Positions 47,036 to 58,622 of a stretch of DNA of 64,000 nucleotides are shown here, piece after piece. The notes below the pieces were generated by a model. That model made no database searches. It was not told where the DNA came from and saw only the letters and a list, made by a program, of their open reading frames with translations. The translations under genes and the position numbers were made by a program. The stretch's first letter is position 1; each line of letters starts with the position of its first letter. The DNA is taken from positions 248,001-312,000 of the forward strand of contig NZ_CP049902.1 in assembly GCF_018448495.1 (NCBI RefSeq), read 5' to 3'. The DNA is from Psychrobacter sp. WY6. Its GTDB lineage: Bacteria > Pseudomonadota > Gammaproteobacteria > Pseudomonadales > Moraxellaceae.

Positions 47036-48275
47036 ATGCGCCGCGTTGTTATCACTGGAGCAGGGATCGTCTCTTGTATCGGACATGATTTAGCCACGGT
47101 CACTGCCGCTTTAAAGCAAGGGCAGTCTGGCATTACATTTAATGAGGCTTATGCTGAGCATGGGTTTAAATCACACGTTAGCGGCAGTATCGACCAGTCG
47201 ACGCTTGATACCAGTGGTATCGATCGTAAGTTGAAGCGGTTTTTTAGTGATGCCAGTCTATACGCTTATGTCAGTGCTTTAAACGCCATTAAGCAGTCTG
47301 GTTTGTCGCTTGAAACCATCAATAATAATCCACGCGTGGGCGTGGTCGCAAGCTCTGGCGGCGCATCGACAGAGAATATTGTCAATGCTATAGATGCCAT
47401 GCGGGATAAAGGTCTGCGCGGCGTCGGCGCGATGGCTGTGCCAAAAACGATGGGCAGTTCAGTATCAGCGGCATTGGCAACAGGTTTAAAAATCCAAGGT
47501 GTCTCCTATTCTTTAACCTCTGCTTGTGCCACCTCAACCCATTGCATCGGTCATGCGGCTGAACTTATTCAGTTAGGCAAAGCAGATGTGATACTCGCGG
47601 GTGGTAGTGAAGCGGAACATTGGACACAGTCTTGTATGTTTGATGCCATGGGTGCAGTCAGTACTCAGTATAATGAGACACCGCAGCGCGCCTCAAGAGC
47701 TTATGATAAAGATCGTGATGGCTTTGTGATTGCTGCTGGTGGTGCGATGGTCGTGGTTGAAAGTCTAGAGCATGCCCAAGCACATGGTGCCAATATACTG
47801 GCTGAAATCGTCGGTTATGGTGCCAGCTCTGATGGCGCTGAAATGGTTGCGCCAAGTGGTGAAGGTGCCGTGCGCTGTATGCAGCAAGCACTGGCCGAAG
47901 CTGGTTTGCAAACTGTCGACTATATAAACAGCCACGGTACTAGTACGCCACTTGGTGACATCACTGAGCTTAAAGCCATTGCTAAAGCATTTGGCGATGA
48001 TATCAGTCAAGTACCTGCGATCAGCTCTACTAAATCTATGACAGGTCATAGCCTTGGTGCCGTTGGTGCGCAAGAGCTAATTTATTGCTTATTGATGCTA
48101 CAAGAAGGCTTCATTGCGCCCAGTATCAATGTTGATAATTTAGACCCTGCGGCTGAAGGCTTTGATATTGTCACCGAAATGCGTGAAGCCAAGCTTGAGA
48201 CACTAATGAGCAACAGCTTTGCTTTGGCTTTGGCGGTACTAATGCCACATTAATCATTAAAAAGTTTGACGCCTA
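47036..48275 (+). CDS. fabB: Beta-ketoacyl-ACP synthase I, frameshift near the C-terminus
   Basis: About 412 residues. Condenses malonyl-ACP with acyl-ACP in fatty acid elongation, including the unsaturated branch. The Cys-His-His triad is Cys164 ([10 protein letters not shown]), His300 ([12 protein letters not shown]) and His338 ([10 protein letters not shown]). The end as read is [14 protein letters not shown]. The family ends [13 protein letters not shown], and that text ([14 protein letters not shown]) is present one frame away, to a stop at 48273-48275. The break lies in a CTTTGG repeat at about 48216-48232, explained by one missing G or a five-base gain. The stop then falls 3 bases before pabB. 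AAGGA precedes the ATG. Confidence 0.95.
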
Positions 48276-48278
48276 ACT

Positions 48279-49980
48279 ATGCTCGCAGCACATCCTCTCA
48301 AAACTGAGCAGACAATTTCTGACCCATCGCCAGCTACTAAACCTAGCTGGCGTTTTGGTGACCTATCGGCTGCAGAACTTATGCCGCTGCTACAGCAGTA
48401 TTTGATCGCACAAGACACTAAGGCAAACTGGCAATTAATTTGGCTCAACAATGATGGTCAACCAGTGATTGGCTTATTGCCAAAAGTAAGCTGGTCTGTT
48501 TATGATTATGCTGAAAAAACGTCAAATTCTAACGAACAAGCAGCCCTTTATCAAGTCACAAAAACCTGCCGTGACGTCGTTCACAATGATATCACTAGCA
48601 CTCATATGAGTTATAGCGACTGGCAAGATGAATTAATCAGTTATAGTCAAACTTATGATACTGATAATGAAAACTCAGAATCAGTAAGCGATTTAAATGA
48701 AAAACCAAGTTATCATCATGGTCTGATAGGTTTTATTGGTTATGATATTGCGGCTCATGAGCTAAGCCCGGCCGCCAAAATTGAGCGAGCAGCACAGCCT
48801 TGTGCCGTATTAGGGCATTATGATATTTACCTAGCACCTGATGGAAATCATGGCAACACAGGTTGGGAATTAACGATAAATGCAATTGCTAACGACTCTG
48901 AAAACGACTTTAATAATCAGCAAAAAAATAAAATAATCACGGCACTTGTCTCTTATTTAGATATAGTAGATAAAAAGCTGGCTGATAACTGTCTCAATAA
49001 AACGCAACTGACAGCATCACCACTGCCTGCTCCTTTAGTATTAAAATCACGATGGCGCAAACAAGACTATCAACAAGCATTCAATCAAACCCAAAAATAT
49101 CTACAGCAAGGCGACTGTTATCAAATCAACCTAACCCAAGAATGGCAAGGTTTTTTTGATCATAATCCTAGTGATAATACCACCTTGCCGATGCTGATTG
49201 ATTTGCCTGCTTTACATCGTAATACCCAAGCACCTTTTGCTGGATACTTAGCGGTTAATCCCTTTAACCGTGAAATCAAAAAATACGTCCCAGCATCCGT
49301 TTGAATTATTGAGCTGCTCGCCTGAGTTGTTCTTTACATTTACCAAAGATATCGATACTGGCAAGCACCATATCATCACTAAGCCCATCAAAGGGACCAT
49401 GCCGCGCAGCACCAATATTCAACAAGACCATGCTTATAAACAGCAACTGACTGATAGTGAAAAGGATCGCGCCGAAAATGTGATGATTGTCGATTTATTG
49501 CGTAATGACTTGGGTAAATATGCCAAGATAGGCAGCGTAAAAGTGCCGCAGTTATTCGCGATTGAGAGTTTTAGCAATGTGCACCATATGGTCAGCACCA
49601 TTACCGCAGAATTACAGACGGACACTCACCCACTCGCCGTTTTGTTTGGTAGTTTGCCTGCTGGCTCGATTACTGGCACCCCAAAAAAGCGGGCGGTTGA
49701 AATTATATCTGAGCTAGAAACTGCACCGCGCGGTGCTTATTGTGGCACATTGGGCTATATGAACTTTGATGGCAGTGGTCAATGGAATGTGCTCATTCGT
49801 ACGCTGCAAGCTAACACTTCATCACATAATGAATTGGATAAAAAAAGACATATTAGCTTATGGGCAGGCGGTGGTATCACTGTCGCCTCTGATTGCGATG
49901 CTGAATACCAAGAATGTTTGGATAAAGTCGGTAATCTATTAAGCGTTTTAACTCAAGAAAATATCCACAAATACCCTTAA
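48279..49980 (+). CDS. pabB: Aminodeoxychorismate synthase component I, one frameshift in this sequence
   Basis: About 567 residues. With PabA it converts chorismate and glutamine to 4-amino-4-deoxychorismate for folate. The chorismate-binding core is clear: QQGDCYQINLTQEW, FELLSCSPELFF, TKPIKGTMPRS, DLLRNDLGKYAKIGSVKVP, GSITGTPKKRAVEII and LWAGGGITVASDCDAEYQEC. TKPIKGT (Lys) and the absence of an anthranilate-type N-terminus favour PabB over TrpE. At about 49283 a run of six A should be five; the frame then joins NREIKNTSQHPFELL. The N-terminal third is divergent and includes a low-complexity segment around residue 120-130. It starts 3 bases after fabB and is probably translated with it. Confidence 0.88.
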
Positions 49981-50014
49981 GATTGTTCTAAAAACGTGAC
50001 TAGAGAAATTCGTC

Positions 50015-50050
50015 AAAAAGCCTGCGCAACATGATGTTGGCAGGCTTTTT
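50015..50050. terminator. Bidirectional terminator between pabB and hisC
   Basis: AAAAAGCCTGC / GCAGGCTTTTT with an inner CAACAT / ATGTTG stem; A and T runs on both sides serve the two convergent genes. Confidence 0.9.
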
Positions 50051-50103
50051 ATCAATACAAGCATCGTGATTCAATTATCAAGATTTAAATCGCGAACCAG
50101 ATA

Positions 50104-51237
50104 TTAATCAGCAATTATTTCAGCCTCTTTCTGCAACGTCTGTAAAGCATCTATCAAGCGGCTGTTTTGCTCTGCTGTACCGGTAGTGATACGCAAATAC
50201 TCATTGATGCGTGGCTTGTCAAAATGACGGACGATGATACCTTGCTCACGTAACGCATTCGCTACCGCATTGGCATTACCGTCTTTAGGGCGGGCAAAAA
50301 CAAAGTTGGCATGCGATGGCAACACATCAAAACCTAACGCTGTCAGCTCTGCTGTGAGAGATTGGCGTAAGTCGATGACTTGCTGGCAGGTCTGAGTAAA
50401 ATACTCGACATCCAATACACTGGCAGTCGCCCCTACTTGCGCCAGCTTATCCAGTGGATAGCTATTAAAGCTGTTTTTCATACGGGTTAAGGCTTCAATC
50501 AATGAGGCATTACCAAAAGCCATACCAACGCGTAATCCAGCAAGCGAACGTGACTTTGAAAAGGTTTGGGTCACAAGAATGTTGTCAAACTCATTGATTA
50601 AGCTTACTGCTGAAATTTCTGCATCTGAGCTACCGTCAGCTGCCCGCGCAAAATCAATATAAGCTTCATCAATTACAATCACTGAGTTTGAGTGCTCACT
50701 AGCCAGCTTGCGAATATCAGCAAGCGATAATAGCAGTCCAGTTGGGGCATTTGGATTGGCAATGATGATGCCGCTACAAGGCTGGCGATAGGCGTCAGGA
50801 TCAATACTAAAATCTTCTTCCAAGGCAATTTGTACCAGCTCGATACCAAAGGTCTGCGCATAGACTGGATAGAAACTATAGCTGATATCAGGTGCTAAAA
50901 CAGGTCGCTCTTTTAGGAAAAAGCTGGCAAATACTAGCGCCAATACTTCATCAGAACCATTGCCAACAAACACTTGGTTGATATCAATATTATAGAGTTG
51001 TGCCAATGCGGCACGCAAATCATCAGACTCAGGCGCTGGATATAAACGCAGATCATCCGCTTGCTGCTCTAGGACTTTTGCGATTGCCTCGCCTACTTTT
51101 GGTGACGGCGGAAATGGGTTTTCATTGGTATTTAATTTGCATAAATTTTCATGCTGAGGCTGCTCACCAGGAACGTAAGGTGACAAATTACGCGCTTTAG
51201 ATGACCAAAGTCTGGTGTCTATCTTTAACTCACTCAT
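50104..51237 (-). CDS. hisC: Histidinol-phosphate aminotransferase
   Basis: 377 residues, a PLP fold-type I enzyme of histidine synthesis. VFVGNGSDEVLALVF, IIIANPNAPTGLLLS, VIDEAYIDFA and the PLP lysine in TQTFSKSRSLAGLRVG are present. It follows hisD by 79 bases. Some species have a second hisC for phenylalanine or tyrosine, but the his context makes this the histidine enzyme. Confidence 0.95.
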   Translation of the reverse strand: MSELKIDTRLWSSKARNLSPYVPGEQPQHENLCKLNTNENPFPPSPKVGEAIAKVLEQQADDLRLYPAPESDDLRAALAQLYNIDINQVFVGNGSDEVLALVFASFFLKERPVLAPDISYSFYPVYAQTFGIELVQIALEEDFSIDPDAYRQPCSGIIIANPNAPTGLLLSLADIRKLASEHSNSVIVIDEAYIDFARAADGSSDAEISAVSLINEFDNILVTQTFSKSRSLAGLRVGMAFGNASLIEALTRMKNSFNSYPLDKLAQVGATASVLDVEYFTQTCQQVIDLRQSLTAELTALGFDVLPSHANFVFARPKDGNANAVANALREQGIIVRHFDKPRINEYLRITTGTAEQNSRLIDALQTLQKEAEIIAD

Positions 51238-51316
51238 AAGTTATCCTACTATTAGCCACATAAATTATTAAATATAAATCTCAAAAGTACAATTCAAAAG
51301 TAATCATTAAGCCACG

Positions 51317-52612
51317 TTACTGATAACGATAACGGGCTGAGCGCGCATGGGCTTCTAAGTCCTCACGTTGCGCTAAAATATCTGCGGTCTCAGCCAATGG
51401 CTTACTACCGGATTCAGTACAATAAATAATAGAGGATTTCTTTTGGAAATCATAAACACCAAGCGGTGAAGAGAAACGCGCGGTGCCAGAGGTTGGCAAC
51501 ACGTGATTGGGTCCTGCACAGTAGTCACCAATCGCCTCAGGCGTGTGACGTCCCATGAAAATAGCACCTGCATGACGAATATCGTTGAGTAGCGCATCAG
51601 GATGATTAACTGACAATTCTAAATGTTCAGGGGCAACCCGATTAATCACCGCCATACCTTCAACGCGGTCTTTGACTAAAATAAGTGCGCCACGATTTTT
51701 TAGAGAATCGCGGGCGATATCGGCTTTTGGCAACTCTGCCAGCGCTTTTTCAATTTCAGCCGCTACGTCTGCAAGCTGCTTACTACTTGTCGTGACAAAG
51801 ATGGCTTGAGCAATGCGGTCATGCTCAGCTTGTGACAATAAATCCATCGCCAGCCAATCAGCACGGTCTTGCGCCTCGCCCTCTGCATAGACCAATACTT
51901 CAGAGGGACCAGCGATCATATCAATCCCAACTTGACCAAATACCGCCCGCTTGGCGGCAGCAACATATTTATTACCAGGGCCAGTGATTTTATCCACCGC
52001 TGGAATCGTTTCGGTACCATATGCCAAGGCCGCAACCGCTTGCGCACCGCCGATGGTAAAGACACGGTCGACTTGTGCCAAATGCGCAGCTGCCAATACC
52101 AATGGATTGAGCACGCCTTTTGGCGCTGGCACCACCATGATGACCTCTTTAACACCAGCCACTTTGGCAGGAATGGCATTCATCAATACAGAAGATGGAT
52201 AAGAGGCCAAGCCGCCGGGCACATAAATACCAACGCGATCAAGCGGCGTCACTTTTTGACCCAAGCGATTACCAAGCTCATCTTCATACTGCCAAGTCTC
52301 TTGTACTTGGCGCTCATGAAAAGTCTGCACACGCGTTGCTGCGGTGGTCAATGCGGATTTCACTGTATCATCAAGATTCGCAAACGCTTCAGCAAGCGCC
52401 TCTTTAGACAGCTCTAGCTCTTGCATCGTCGTCGCCGGATGCTGATCGAATTGCTGGGTTAACGCCAGTACGACGCGATCGCCATCATGCCGAACTTGCG
52501 CGATGATATCATCAACGGTCTTAAGTAAATCGGCATCATTGACAGTTTCAAAGGCAAGTAACTCTGTCAACTGACTGTCAAAATCGGCATCTTGGGTACT
52601 TAGTTGGCGCAT
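51317..52612 (-). CDS. hisD: Histidinol dehydrogenase
   Basis: 431 residues. Zn-dependent, oxidises histidinol to histidine in two NAD-linked steps. DRVGIYVPGGLASYPSSVLM, KITGPGNKYVAAAKRAVFG, GIDMIAGPSEVLVYA and NRVAPEHLELSV (catalytic His) are present. The usual C-terminal HARSARYRY is intact. No frame breaks. Confidence 0.97.
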   Translation of the reverse strand: MRQLSTQDADFDSQLTELLAFETVNDADLLKTVDDIIAQVRHDGDRVVLALTQQFDQHPATTMQELELSKEALAEAFANLDDTVKSALTTAATRVQTFHERQVQETWQYEDELGNRLGQKVTPLDRVGIYVPGGLASYPSSVLMNAIPAKVAGVKEVIMVVPAPKGVLNPLVLAAAHLAQVDRVFTIGGAQAVAALAYGTETIPAVDKITGPGNKYVAAAKRAVFGQVGIDMIAGPSEVLVYAEGEAQDRADWLAMDLLSQAEHDRIAQAIFVTTSSKQLADVAAEIEKALAELPKADIARDSLKNRGALILVKDRVEGMAVINRVAPEHLELSVNHPDALLNDIRHAGAIFMGRHTPEAIGDYCAGPNHVLPTSGTARFSSPLGVYDFQKKSSIIYCTESGSKPLAETADILAQREDLEAHARSARYRYQ

Positions 52613-52777
52613 GACTTAATCCTATATCTGAGCATAAAAGACTGCTGAAAATTAGCGATGTAAAAATGAGGGGTATTGAGTATTAATAATAATTGTGATG
52701 GCTGATATACCAGTTTCTATATATTTAGTTTGTTCAGATTATACTAATCTCATACTTTCTGGCAAGCAAATACAACA

Positions 52778-52823
52778 AAACCAGTTTAGCACGCTATATC
52801 TATCTTATAGCGCTAAACTGGTT
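52778..52823 (-). terminator. Strong hairpin between hisG and hisD
   Basis: AAACCAGTTTAGC and GCTATA pair with TATAGC and GCTAAACTGGTTT around a short loop. On the minus strand TTTTG follows. It may reduce read-through from hisG to hisD or protect the RNA. Confidence 0.6.
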
Positions 52824-52901
52824 TAAAAATTTGTATGACAATGCTTGAGATTACCAATGATTAGTACCATTTGATAAGACATTGATTCATTGGGAATTAA
52901 T

Positions 52902-53597
52902 TTATGAAGCGCTGGCAATACTGTTTTTAAAGCTATCTAAAATCGGCTCAAGTAACGCAAATTTACGCTTGTAGCTCACTTGATTGACGATAAGGCGTGA
53001 GGACACATCGCAAATATGGTCGCGTGCTTCAAGACCGTTGGCGCGCAACGTATTACCTGTATCAACCACATCGACGATCAAATCACCCAATCCGACCAAC
53101 GGCGCAAGCTCCATAGAGCCATACAGTTTAATCACATCCACTTGCTGACCTTGGCTGGCAAAGTAAGCGCGGGCAACATTGACGTATTTGGTCGCAATAC
53201 GTAGGCGACGATTGGGTAGCGGCGCATCTTTCACGCCAGCTGTCATCAACTTACACTGAGCAATTTGCAAATCAAGTAACTCATAGACATGGTTGGCACC
53301 ATGCTCAAGCAACACATCTTTACCCGCCACCCCAAAGTCAGCCGCGCCATGCTCAACGTAGGTTGGCACATCACTGGCACGCAAAATTAATACACGCACA
53401 TTGGGGTTTGAGGTTGGAAAAATAAGTTTGCGTGAGGCTTCAGGATCTTCTAATAACTCAACACCAGCTGCGCGTAGCAGTGGCATGGTCTCTTCTAGAA
53501 TACGACCTTTTGATAAGGCCAGTGTTAAGCCTGAAAACTCATCATTTACTTCATTTAATAAACCATCATTTGGTAGGCTATTGCTTGCTTCAGTCAT
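52902..53597 (-). CDS. hisG: ATP phosphoribosyltransferase, short form
   Basis: 231 residues from the ATG at 53597; a GTG at 53627 would add 10 residues. First enzyme of histidine synthesis. [42 protein letters not shown] and the PRPP-binding [18 protein letters not shown] are present. The C-terminal regulatory domain of long HisG is missing, so this is the short form, which in other bacteria needs HisZ as a partner; hisZ is not in this window. murA lies 147 bases upstream, hisD 289 downstream. Confidence 0.93.
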   Translation of the reverse strand: MTEASNSLPNDGLLNEVNDEFSGLTLALSKGRILEETMPLLRAAGVELLEDPEASRKLIFPTSNPNVRVLILRASDVPTYVEHGAADFGVAGKDVLLEHGANHVYELLDLQIAQCKLMTAGVKDAPLPNRRLRIATKYVNVARAYFASQGQQVDVIKLYGSMELAPLVGLGDLIVDVVDTGNTLRANGLEARDHICDVSSRLIVNQVSYKRKFALLEPILDSFKNSIASAS

Positions 53598-53743
53598 AAT
53601 GACATCATGTCCATGTGCAGTTAACACCCCGCTGAAGGGGGCTTTTAGTGGTAGGTTACTAATAGTGCTAGATTACTAAGCTATTCATATCAACGCCAAT
53701 CGTATCAATCATTGAGGTCATGGATTTGATAAGTAAATCGATA

Positions 53744-55024
<1,281 letters not shown>

Positions 55025-55117
55025 CTAACGATGAGTATTAAAATAGTGAAAATCAGACCAATCACACCCAGCCAATATAATAGCCAGTCTAACAAGCCCA
55101 ATCATATATATAACGGT

Positions 55118-55369
55118 CTAGCCTTTGGATTGAACGTCCCATTCAGCAGGCGTCAGCGCTTGAATATTGAGCGCATGAATATCGCCACTGGCGATCTTAT
55201 CATTGACTAATGCATAAATCGCCTGCTGACGTTGCACGGCACGCTTACCTTCAAAACTGGCATCAACCACGCGTACATCAAACTTATTACCTTGATTGGC
55301 AGCTTGAATAAAAGCGTCTGGGAAGTGAGTCTGTAAAAATGCAATCAAATCGTCAGCGTTCATGCTCAT
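55118..55369 (-). CDS. ibaG: BolA/IbaG-family protein
   Basis: 83 residues. Small alpha/beta KH-like fold; partners with monothiol glutaredoxins in Fe-S handling. VVDASFEGKRAVQRQQAIYA is the BolA signature, followed by INIQALTPAEW-type text (ALNIQALTPAEWD). Position before murA is the conserved one for IbaG rather than BolA. Confidence 0.93.
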   Translation of the reverse strand: MSMNADDLIAFLQTHFPDAFIQAANQGNKFDVRVVDASFEGKRAVQRQQAIYALVNDKIASGDIHALNIQALTPAEWDVQSKG

Positions 55370-55491
55370 AGAATATTCTGCCTTAAAGTGTCAGATAGGG
55401 TATAGATTTAAAGTGACGACATTATAACAAGAGTTTAAGCATCTTACAGTACTGTCTTACGCAACTGCACCTAACTTCTGATTGCCATCCA

Positions 55492-56436
55492 TTATTTGAG
55501 CATTTTATCCAAGTACGTCAGTACTTGCGCGCGTACATCATTGACCCAACGTAGCGGCGGTGCCATCGCACCAATACTGGTCGCATGACTGGCACCTTTT
55601 ATTTCACCATTTTCTACGGTGACGCCCGCCTCTTGCAACGCTTTGGTCATTTTAATCGTATTGGTCGCGTACACCACTTTGTCTTTTTCGGCAGTCAACA
55701 ATAAATACGGGGGCTGCTCGCCTTTGATTTGACGGTCTGGCATAACGTCGTCTGGCGTAGCATCAGCAGCAAAGGCGGTGGCGCTATCAAATTTACGGAA
55801 GTCATAACTATAAGGACCAGCAATACCCACGACCGCGGTAATATCCTTTGGCTTAATACCATAAGGCGCTAAAAAATCTTCATTGGCGACCGCTGCAACC
55901 GCGTTAAATGCACCAGCAGAATGTCCAATTACCGCCAAGCGTTTAGGATCAGCATGTAAGCTCGGAGCATTATTGATACTCCAAGCAATCGCTTGCGCCG
56001 TATCTTTGACATAATCAGGGTACACATGCTCAGGCGCTTTACGATAATTAATCACGGCGGTGACATAACCTGCTTGCGCCAAACTCTGACCGACAAAGGC
56101 ATACTGTTCTTTATTACCACTCTCCCACGAGCCACCGTGGACAAAAACCACCATCGGATAGCTATCATTAATCGCACCATCATTGATAGCGCTTTGGGCT
56201 TTCATCGCTTGTGCTAATGGCTTGGGATAATAAATATCCAAATCTTGATCGGGCTCATCACCATAGAGAATGTTTTTGCTGACGCCAACGCCGCCACTAG
56301 CAGTAATGCCATTGACGATAGCGAGTGGCGATAGGGCTTGCGCATTCTGGGTGGCTAGCGCAACGCTACCCAGTGCTAAGGCGGCGACACCTGTGAATTT
56401 TAGAATGCCTACTTTGCTAGCAGTATTATTAGTCAT
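55492..56436 (-). CDS. Exported alpha/beta-hydrolase (esterase/lipase-like)
   Basis: 314 residues. An N-terminal signal peptide (hydrophobic VAALALGSVALA, possible cleavage after NAQA) points to the periplasm or outside. The oxyanion motif HGGSW is at 100-104, the nucleophile Ser173 in GHSAG, and likely Asp252 (TAEKDKVV) and His284 (GASHATS) complete the triad. The arrangement is that of HSL/BD-FAE-type esterases. The substrate is unknown. No operon partner; a MITE-like element lies 135 bases upstream. Confidence 0.85.
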   Translation of the reverse strand: MTNNTASKVGILKFTGVAALALGSVALATQNAQALSPLAIVNGITASGGVGVSKNILYGDEPDQDLDIYYPKPLAQAMKAQSAINDGAINDSYPMVVFVHGGSWESGNKEQYAFVGQSLAQAGYVTAVINYRKAPEHVYPDYVKDTAQAIAWSINNAPSLHADPKRLAVIGHSAGAFNAVAAVANEDFLAPYGIKPKDITAVVGIAGPYSYDFRKFDSATAFAADATPDDVMPDRQIKGEQPPYLLLTAEKDKVVYATNTIKMTKALQEAGVTVENGEIKGASHATSIGAMAPPLRWVNDVRAQVLTYLDKMLK

Positions 56437-56571
56437 GCTTTCATTATTTTTTTTGACGGCTTTTATTATATTCTAAGTGCTTGTTTGCATCCTTCATTGC
56501 CAGTATCCCTATTATATTTATACATGAGTCAAAAGTAACAGCACTGCGATAGTCCTTTTATAAAATAAGCA

Positions 56572-56747
56572 CTAGGGCGTGTCTTCAATTCACTCAATAG
56601 TCATCTAAATGGGCTAAAAATGGATAAATATTGCCAAACATCGTCAAATAGCTGGTTAATATCCCGATATTATCTACGCTATTTTTCTTGTTTGACGGCA
56701 ATTTATCTCATTTTTATCGCCATTTTTGAAATGAAGACACGCCCTAG
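56572..56747. repeat. Complete MITE-like element with terminal inverted repeats (176 bp)
   Basis: Begins CTAGGGCGTGTCTTCA and ends TGAAGACACGCCCTAG, perfect over 16 bases. Just inside the right end, TTTTATCGCCATTTTTGAAA matches the fragments at 15218 and 25609. There is no transposase, so it must depend on an IS elsewhere; the G/C-rich ends starting next to TA suggest IS5-type relatives. It lies in the 509-base gap between the esterase gene and dolP. Confidence 0.8.
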
Positions 56748-56863
56748 TACTGTCTTGTCTATTCTTCGCTTTTTATATCTTACTGGCTGGCTCAGAAGTT
56801 CTCGTGTTTTTCCTGTTAACAGTGTTTAGGTTTCTTGTCATTAAACACGGTTTAAACTGACGG

Positions 56864-56895
56864 GGCAAATAGCTTACGCTACAAGCTATTTAGCC
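56864..56895. repeat. Hairpin upstream of the dolP stop codon
   Basis: GGCAAATAGCTT / AAGCTATTTAGCC with a 7-base loop, followed on the plus strand by ACTG and seven T. It could end plus-strand transcripts, though no plus-strand gene precedes it; on the minus strand there is no T run. Confidence 0.5.
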
Positions 56896-56945
56896 ACTGT
56901 TTTTTTGTTTTATTAATAAATAACAGCTGTGTTTTAGAACACTTT

Positions 56946-57785
56946 TTACGGATCTTGATACAGGTCTATATATGGGCTTGATGATGGTTGCTCAACGGTT
57001 GTGCCATCTTCGGTCACGACGATAGGAGTCGATGTAGCAACGGACGCTGGCGCTTCAGAATTATTAACGCTAGCAGCAGCTACCCCGTCCACAACGACTG
57101 GTACTGAAGCAGGATTTACCAAGTTATTTTCAGACATAATGTCGTCTTTACTTATCTTTACGCCCCTGTCATCAACGACGGTCGTCAGCAGCACCAGCTC
57201 AGTCACACCAACGGTGCTATTGGCGATATCGATTAGGTGACTCTGCTGAGTCGGTGTCATACGTCCCATGATATAAACCACACCATCATTGGTCACTGCT
57301 TTGATCTGTGAGGCTTTGACGCCATCACTCGCGGCGACTTTTGCCAGCAGTTTTGAGGTGATATAGCCATCATGAACCGTCGAGCTATAGCCTTTAGACG
57401 CGCTGACGTTTAGCTCATTATAGACATGACGCACATCTGGCATAGAGCTGACGACTTTTTCGACTTCTAGTTTGATGGCTTCAGTGGGTACTTCACCTGT
57501 CAATAACACTTCACTATTAAAGCTATCAATACCCATACGGCTGGTTTGTTGCAGGTCTTCTTTTAACCCATAAACATTGATTTTAACGGTATGTTCGATA
57601 CTGCGATCCAGTAGTCGCTGCGGAATGGTACGCTCTGTCATCGGCACACCATACGTACCTTCTGTACTATTGGTCAAATAATTGGTGGTACAGCCCGTAG
57701 TAACGATGCTGGTCATTAGCATAACGCCTATCGCGGTGCGGCGTGATGAGCCAAAAATAGCAGTGCGCAAATGCATCCGTGTCAT
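56946..57785 (-). CDS. dolP: DolP-like lipoprotein with two BON domains
   Basis: 279 residues. Lipobox TTGC (Cys32) after a short signal. Two BON domains follow (about residues 65-125: TVKINVYGLKEDLQ, VLLTGEVPTEAIKLEVEKVV; and about 140-205: ITSKLLAKVAASDGVKAS, VVYIMGRMTPTQQSHL). In E. coli DolP (YraP) guards outer-membrane integrity. The C-terminal ~70 residues are a Val/Ser/Pro-rich tail not found in the E. coli protein. yraN and rsmI next door match the E. coli yra cluster and support the call. Confidence 0.82.
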   Translation of the reverse strand: MTRMHLRTAIFGSSRRTAIGVMLMTSIVTTGCTTNYLTNSTEGTYGVPMTERTIPQRLLDRSIEHTVKINVYGLKEDLQQTSRMGIDSFNSEVLLTGEVPTEAIKLEVEKVVSSMPDVRHVYNELNVSASKGYSSTVHDGYITSKLLAKVAASDGVKASQIKAVTNDGVVYIMGRMTPTQQSHLIDIANSTVGVTELVLLTTVVDDRGVKISKDDIMSENNLVNPASVPVVVDGVAAASVNNSEAPASVATSTPIVVTEDGTTVEQPSSSPYIDLYQDP

Positions 57786-58001
57786 GATTTACCTCTTAGA
57801 ACATGAGTGTGACGATCGTATAAAGTCAATTGATTGAGCCAGTTTTAATCTAATAACATTTGTTTTGACAACTGTTAATTCAGTTAATAACAACTTAGCT
57901 ACTTTACTTAATTTTTACTATCAGCGGTTAGGTTTTTGGTAACGCTCACTCGATGATAAGTACTTACTACCTTCTAGTTGGGTAGCTTTTGCATCCTAAT
58001 A

Positions 58002-58487
58002 TCACGTATCTGCTATAAAAGCACCTTTGAGCCATTGTGGTTGATTTGCTATGTTTTGACCACTAGTCTTAATATGAGTACCTACCGTATCATAAGCGAT
58101 GACATCGAACCGGCAGTCATAATCCTCATACTCAGGATGCTGTTGCAAAAAATATTGCGCCGTTCTAATCACTTTACGTTGTTTGCTTGCCGTCACGCTC
58201 AGTGCAGCACCACCAAAACCTGAACGCTGCCGTTGACGCACTTCGATAAATACCAATGTTGACCATGCTGAACCTGTCTCCAGCATAATCAAATCCAGCT
58301 CACCCACTTTGGGCTGCTGCCAATTTTGGGCAATCAAAATCAATCCTTGCGATTGTAAAAACTCACACGCCTGCTGCTCAAACAGACTGCCTTGACGCTG
58401 CCTTGGTGAAGTGAGGTTCAAAGGTTTATGACTGCACATAAGGTCGATGGGTCTCGTTAACATTTCAGAATTATCATAGCACATCAT
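58002..58487 (-). CDS. yraN: YraN-family (UPF0102) nuclease-fold protein
   Basis: 161 residues, or 153 if the ATG at 58463 is used; neither has a clear ribosome binding site. RQRQGSLFEQQACEFLQSQG, NWQQPKVGELDLIM and FIEVRQRQRSGFGGA are the family signature; GELDLI-x-FIEVR carries the acidic and basic residues of a restriction-endonuclease-like fold. The role is not firmly known. An insertion around HPEYEDYDCR and a longer C-terminus (TVGTHIKTSGQNIANQ) make it somewhat longer than the usual ~120 residues. Divergent from rsmI. Confidence 0.88.
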   Translation of the reverse strand: MMCYDNSEMLTRPIDLMCSHKPLNLTSPRQRQGSLFEQQACEFLQSQGLILIAQNWQQPKVGELDLIMLETGSAWSTLVFIEVRQRQRSGFGGAALSVTASKQRKVIRTAQYFLQQHPEYEDYDCRFDVIAYDTVGTHIKTSGQNIANQPQWLKGAFIADT

Positions 58488-58622
58488 GCTAAACTAGCCA
58501 CTTTCGCGTGCAGATGCTGGTATGGTGTTTTATGCTTTGCTTAAGTTCTATTTTTAACCAGTTTTGTCAGTCAGCGCGCCACATTATATTTTAATTCCCG
58601 CTTTTAATACTCCGAGGTTTTC

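Noticed and set aside
47658..48073. Minus-strand ORFs inside fabB
   Set aside because: Shadows of a highly conserved plus-strand gene; His-rich text arises from the antisense of common codons.
56620..56829. Plus-strand ORF of 69 residues
   Set aside because: It lies mostly within the MITE-like element and has no coding features.
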